Positions 30,742 to 34,282 of a stretch of 34,282 nt of DNA are shown here, piece by piece. The notes beneath the pieces are model-generated. The model made no database searches and was not told the origin of the DNA. It worked only from the letters and a program-made list of their open reading frames with translations. A program made the translations under genes and the position numbers. Position 1 is the stretch's first letter. Every line of letters starts with the position of its first letter. Origin of the DNA: JAWPMV01 sp038527215 (GTDB lineage Bacteria; Bacteroidota; Bacteroidia; J057); contig JBCBGC010000085.1 in the NCBI GenBank assembly GCA_038527215.1, positions 1-34,282 of the forward strand. Direction: 5' to 3'.

Positions 30742-32292
30742 CTATTCATGCGAAAGCTGGATAAAGCGGGCTTTCAGGTCAGGATCAGCCATATCCGGGT
30801 CCAGCGGGAACATGGGGCGCTTGATTCGCTTATAAGGTAAGCGCTCCAAATCCTGGTCCACGCCGCCCGGCGTGAGGGCCATCACCCAGCCGTCTCGAAT
30901 GTCATAGAGTTCCGGTACCAGATAGCCGATTTTGACCATCAGCAGATCGGCTTCCTGAGGATTCAAATCCAGATCGGTAAAATCCTTGAGGTGATGATAG
31001 GGTTTCCGTTTTTTGGTCACGATGACCGAGACATTGTTGACTTTTACTACAGCTTCTACTTCAGCGTGGCGATCGCCTTCCTTAAGGGCAGTTACCGTAC
31101 CTTTGAGCATGAGGGGCGGGGCATAACGATCGTCTACCGCGGCTCCCACCAGCGCCTCTACCTGTCCGCCCACGCCAGCCTCCAGGGCTTTTTCAATTAG
31201 CTCAGGTCCGGGGATAGAGGCATAAATGATATGGGTTTCCTGGCTACGGCTCGCCATAGGATGTTTCAATAATTCCGTGAGGGTCCAGCTTACATCCCCC
31301 GCGCCTCCAGCGGTAGGATTGTCCCCCATATCACTGATGATAAAAGGCTTACCACCGCTGCTTTCGGCCTGGGACATGGCATCTTCAAAAGTGGTGGTGG
31401 GGGCCACAAACTCGAACTCATTTCTCACTCGCCAAAAATGATTAGCCAGTTTTTCTGCGGCTGCACCCACCGCGGCTTTGTCATCTCCCGTGGCCATCAC
31501 CACGGCATGGTTCCGGGGCTCATCCGCCCAGGCATAGCCTACCCAAATGGCAGCATCCAATACGCCTTCCTGTTCGGTTAGGGGTTGGACGCCCGCATAA
31601 AGGCTTTTGGCGGGTTCGATGCGGGTGGAGGTTTTTTCTCCGGGTAAAAGGATGGGCACCGGAATCCAGGCTTTATAGGCAGGTTTTCCTTTACCACTTT
31701 CCAGACGATCCAGCAGGTTGCTGACCGCCCGGCGCTTGGATTCCATGGCATCCTCATGAGGTGCCAGCCGATAGCAGGTCATCAGGTCGGTATGTTGGGC
31801 CAGGGTTTCCGAAACATTGCCGTGGAGGTCCATGCAGGTAGAGATCACGGTTTCTGTGCCCACTACTTCCCGCACCCGCTTGATGAGGTCGCCTTCCGGA
31901 TCGTCCAGCCCTACCACGCTCATGGCCCCATGTATGTCAAAAAATAGCGCGTCATAAGGCAGATTGGCTTTGAGGAGGTCCAGTGTTTTGGTGACCATAG
32001 ATTCATAAGCCTCCCGGGTGACGATGCCGCCAGGCAGGGAGCGCCCCCGCAAACTAGGGAACCAAGTGGCGGCTTTGCGTAAGCTTGAATCCGGATGGAA
32101 AAATGGATATAAATCCAACACTGCTTCCCCTGTTTTGGGATGAAAGGCCGCTTCCTCGGTTTGGGCCGGAGAGAAGGTGCTGCTTTCAATAGACAAGCCC
32201 GCAAGGGCAATGCGGGGAGGCGTAGCTTCCTGAGGCTGCTGGCAAGCCAGCAAAGGCAGCAGACTGAGCACGATAAGCCAGATTTTTTTCAT
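30742..32292 (-). CDS. M81-family metallopeptidase lipoprotein (MlrC-like)
   Basis: 516 residues from the ATG at 32292, which starts a clear lipoprotein signal (MKKIWLIVLSLLPLLACQQ, lipobox LLAC with Cys17). The open frame upstream only reads through the tandem array. The MlrC (microcystinase C) domain has FFDIHGAMSVVGLDDPEGD, CMDLHGNVSETLAQHTDLMT, the metal-binding Asp/His residues in these blocks and DMGDNPTAGGAGDVSW. MlrC hydrolyses linear microcystin-derived peptides; most M81 relatives in unrelated bacteria have unknown peptides or cyclic imides as substrate. Here it would act in the periplasm or at the outer membrane. It is downstream of the ADP-ribosylglycohydrolase gene with the array in between. 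Confidence 0.92.
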   Translation of the reverse strand: MKKIWLIVLSLLPLLACQQPQEATPPRIALAGLSIESSTFSPAQTEEAAFHPKTGEAVLDLYPFFHPDSSLRKAATWFPSLRGRSLPGGIVTREAYESMVTKTLDLLKANLPYDALFFDIHGAMSVVGLDDPEGDLIKRVREVVGTETVISTCMDLHGNVSETLAQHTDLMTCYRLAPHEDAMESKRRAVSNLLDRLESGKGKPAYKAWIPVPILLPGEKTSTRIEPAKSLYAGVQPLTEQEGVLDAAIWVGYAWADEPRNHAVVMATGDDKAAVGAAAEKLANHFWRVRNEFEFVAPTTTFEDAMSQAESSGGKPFIISDMGDNPTAGGAGDVSWTLTELLKHPMASRSQETHIIYASIPGPELIEKALEAGVGGQVEALVGAAVDDRYAPPLMLKGTVTALKEGDRHAEVEAVVKVNNVSVIVTKKRKPYHHLKDFTDLDLNPQEADLLMVKIGYLVPELYDIRDGWVMALTPGGVDQDLERLPYKRIKRPMFPLDPDMADPDLKARFIQLSHE

Positions 32293-32356
32293 TAGTAGTA
32301 GTTTTCTGAAAAAAGAATAAAGGAAGATAAGCAAAATGATAAATGAAGGCCGAATA

Positions 32357-33161
32357 GCTTCCGATTGGTCTTTAATTCGTGCATTCGTGGCCCTAAAAAA
32401 AAGCCACGAATTATCGAATGAGGGACGAATGCTTTTTAGGGATGATTGCGGGGGATGTACCACTTTTTCAAGCGTATCGGAAAAAATCCGCCCAAAGGCC
32501 GCTTCCAATTCGTCTTTAATTCGTGCATTCGTGGCCCTAAATAAAAGCCACGAATTATCGAATGAGGGACGAATGCTTATTAGCCTTATCCTTGCAGTAC
32601 ATACCATTTTTTAAAACGTACCGGAAAAAATCCGCCCAAATGCCGCTTCCGATTGGTCTTTAATTCGTGCATTCGTAGCCCTAAATAAAAGCCACGAATT
32701 GTCGAATGAGGGACGAATGCTTATTAGCCTTATCCCTGCAGCCCATACCATTTTTTCAAACGTATCGGAAAAAATCCGCCCAAAGGCCGCTTCCGATTGG
32801 TCTTTAATTCGTGCATTCGTGGCCCTTAAAAAAAGCCACGAATTATCGAATGAAGGATGAATGCTTATTAGCCTTATCCTTGCGGTACATTCCATTTTTT
32901 CAAGCGTATCGGAAAAAGTCCAACCAAATGCCGCTTCCGATTGGTCCTTAATTCGTGCATTCGTGGCCCTTAAAATAAGCCACGAATTATCGAATGAGGG
33001 ACGAATGCTTTTTAGGGATGATTGCGGGGGATGTACCACTTTTTCAACCGTATCGGAAAAAATCCGCCCAAAGGCCGCTTCCGATTGGTCTTTAATTCGC
33101 GCATTCGTGGCCCTAAATAAAAGCCACGAATTATCGAATTAAGGACGAATGCTTATTAGCC
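32357..33161. repeat. Six-unit 144-bp tandem array with hairpins and gene fragments
   Basis: The conserved word AATTCG(T/C)GCATTCG starts at 32374, 32518, 32662, 32806, 32950 and 33094, an exact spacing of 144 bp five times. Each unit has a hairpin (ATTCGTGGC, about 11-nt loop, GCCACGAAT), a copy of the 3' end of the adjacent ADP-ribosylglycohydrolase gene and, in all but the truncated first unit, a 38-bp-like block matching 33321-33358 inside that gene. Both strands stay open because 144 is a multiple of three, but the encoded 48-residue repeat lacks any start or domain logic. It lies between two minus-strand genes. Confidence 0.95.
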
Positions 33162-34282
33162 TTATCCCTGCGGTACATACCACTTTTTCCCATCTTCGGT
33201 AACGGCTCCTTTAAGTTCCTCCCGAACCACCCGATCAATGATTCGAATGCCGGTTTGGGCCATATTGCCAAACGTATCCAGGCCTTCATTAGGAAAATGC
33301 TGACGGGTACGGTGAATAAAAAACGTATCGGAAAAAGTCCGTCCAAAGGCCGCTTCCACGCCCTTTTTGCCCAGCATAAACCCAATCAAGCCGCCCCAGG
33401 TAGCGGTAGGGTTATCCGAATCCCAGCCAGCCAGGGCCCCGATTTTGATGGTTTCTTTCAAGTCGCCTTCTCCAAAAAACAAGCTCACCAGACTGGCGGC
33501 AAAATTGATCCCGGCCGCGAAACATCCATTGCAAGGCAACTGCTGTGAGGTGATGTCATAGCCATCCTCCTGCCGAACCTGATATTTCTCATACACCGAA
33601 TCCCGGGTAGCTTCCCAGGTCCAGCCCTCTTGGTAAGCCTGCCAGACGTAGTCATACATTTTGATGGGGTAACCCTCGGGCGAAAGGCTGCTCCGAGCTT
33701 GTAGTGCAATGGCTTGCAGGCGTTCTTTCACAGGAGCATCTACCGCCACCGAACTGGCCAAGGCATGCATGTGTACATAGAAGCGGGCGATCTCGGCCGC
33801 GGATTGATCAGCGGTGGTGCGGATGGGCAACTCGGCCATCTTCAGGGCCATATCTGGTCGCCCGGGAGCGAACAAACCAAAAATTTCCGTGGTGAGTTGC
33901 GCATCGATCATATCATAGTGTGGATTGTGGGCCGAATCACTGGTCGCAGGAGGCAGCATGCCTTTTTGCATCAAGTCAAAAGCCTGCTGATTAGAAACCC
34001 ACAAATAGTTTTCCTCCTCGGCTTTGATATGCCGCAGCCAACCTTCCCGAATTTGAGCAGGCGAAAGCAGGCTCGTCTCATGGGTATCCAGCAGGTATTG
34101 ATACATATACTCAATGTCGGTATCATCATCTGCTCCCCATGGCTCCCCCTGATCCCGAAACACAAAGTCGATGGTGTCAGATACTTTGCTGGGAGCATCT
34201 CCACTCCAGATATTGCGAAATTCAGACCGGCGCTTTTTATACCCGGGAAGACTGGGGCACCGCTGACCTTCCCAATATCTGG
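33162..34282 (-). CDS. ADP-ribosylglycohydrolase-family protein (5' end beyond the window)
   Basis: At least 373 residues. The frame stays open to the window edge, so the N-terminus lies outside; the internal GTG at 34163 should not be taken as the start. Family features: WGADDDTDIEYMYQY with the acidic DDTD metal site, PIRTTADQSAAEIARFYVH, GCFAAGINFAASLVSLFFGE and IGALAGWDSDNPTATWGG, whose GWDSDN supplies the second metal site. Characterised relatives remove ADP-ribose from proteins, or hydrolyse related glycosidic bonds; the substrate here is unknown. The 3' end (KKWYVPQG then stop) is copied in degenerate form in the 144-bp array immediately downstream, as is EAAFGRTFSDT from its interior (33321-33358). 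Confidence 0.9.
   Translation of the reverse strand, partial: RYWEGQRCPSLPGYKKRRSEFRNIWSGDAPSKVSDTIDFVFRDQGEPWGADDDTDIEYMYQYLLDTHETSLLSPAQIREGWLRHIKAEEENYLWVSNQQAFDLMQKGMLPPATSDSAHNPHYDMIDAQLTTEIFGLFAPGRPDMALKMAELPIRTTADQSAAEIARFYVHMHALASSVAVDAPVKERLQAIALQARSSLSPEGYPIKMYDYVWQAYQEGWTWEATRDSVYEKYQVRQEDGYDITSQQLPCNGCFAAGINFAASLVSLFFGEGDLKETIKIGALAGWDSDNPTATWGGLIGFMLGKKGVEAAFGRTFSDTFFIHRTRQHFPNEGLDTFGNMAQTGIRIIDRVVREELKGAVTEDGKKWYVPQG

Noticed and set aside
32293..32607. N-terminal extension of the M81 protein into the array
   Set aside because: A perfect lipoprotein signal starts at 32292 and the extension is repeat sequence.
32611..33039. Open frame of 142 residues with 48-residue repeats on the minus strand
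   Set aside because: It is a by-product of the 144-bp period being a multiple of three; both strands are open, there is no promoter or start logic, and the gene-derived pieces are out of their original frame.
32357..33161. CRISPR array
   Set aside because: The period is 144 bp with near-identical units; there are no short repeats with unique spacers and no cas genes.

Overview
This 34.3-kb window is chromosomal DNA of a Gram-negative bacterium of the phylum Bacteroidota, probably of the Saprospira/Lewinella kind (inference from gene families, no rRNA present). The evidence is a TonB-dependent receptor with an N-terminal CarboxypepD_reg-like domain, a LytS/LytTR two-component pair, lipoprotein signals, DUF3500, M81 and MBOAT/SGNH families, a CBS-less KDO-pathway isomerase with a Cys-type KdsA, and one exact Bacteroidota-type -7 element (TAGTTTTG). 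Base composition is close to half G+C. About 35 genes are present, mostly on the minus strand in short, tightly packed operons. No tRNA, rRNA, transposase or CRISPR array was seen.

Layout. 1-302: end of a dispersed palindromic repeat and a terminator. 303-2850: a small secreted protein, a divergent Crp/Fnr regulator and two outer-membrane barrel-like proteins. 2851-3225: a structured, gene-free interval with a candidate small RNA and the receptor's terminator. 3226-5649: TonB-dependent receptor. 5650-6739: repeat island. 6740-10125: four-gene operon (ATP10-like thioredoxin-fold protein, tryptophan-rich sensory protein, histidine kinase carrying the same sensory domain, LytTR regulator). 10299-11662: kdsD-kdsA for KDO synthesis. 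11663-12398: second repeat island, containing a 100-N scaffold gap. 12399-14289: methyltransferase, GNAT and ATP-grasp operon. 14403-20855: serine hydrolase, three membrane proteins, ChrA, crotonase and a YhcG-type PDDEXK protein. 20860-30549: a long minus-strand run (TetR, thioesterase, M28 peptidase, P-loop kinase, AhpD-like, SGNH plus MBOAT, esterase, VOC, DUF3500, membrane protein, SDR). 30742-34282: M81 lipoprotein and a partial ADP-ribosylglycohydrolase, separated by a 144-bp tandem array.

The two most interesting structures are these. (1) The operon at 6740-10125 has a LytS-type histidine kinase whose membrane sensor is a tryptophan-rich-sensory-protein (TspO-related) domain. A free-standing paralogue of that sensor lies 2 bp upstream, next to a periplasmic thioredoxin-fold protein: a candidate sensory system. 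(2) The array at 32357-33161 has six units of exactly 144 bp. Each contains a hairpin, a pseudo C-terminus of the neighbouring ADP-ribosylglycohydrolase and a fragment of that gene's interior. Two C-terminus types are present, one apparently from a paralogue not seen here. The repeat islands are mosaics of three modules, and the hairpin loop of the 124-bp module is flipped relative to its arms between loci.
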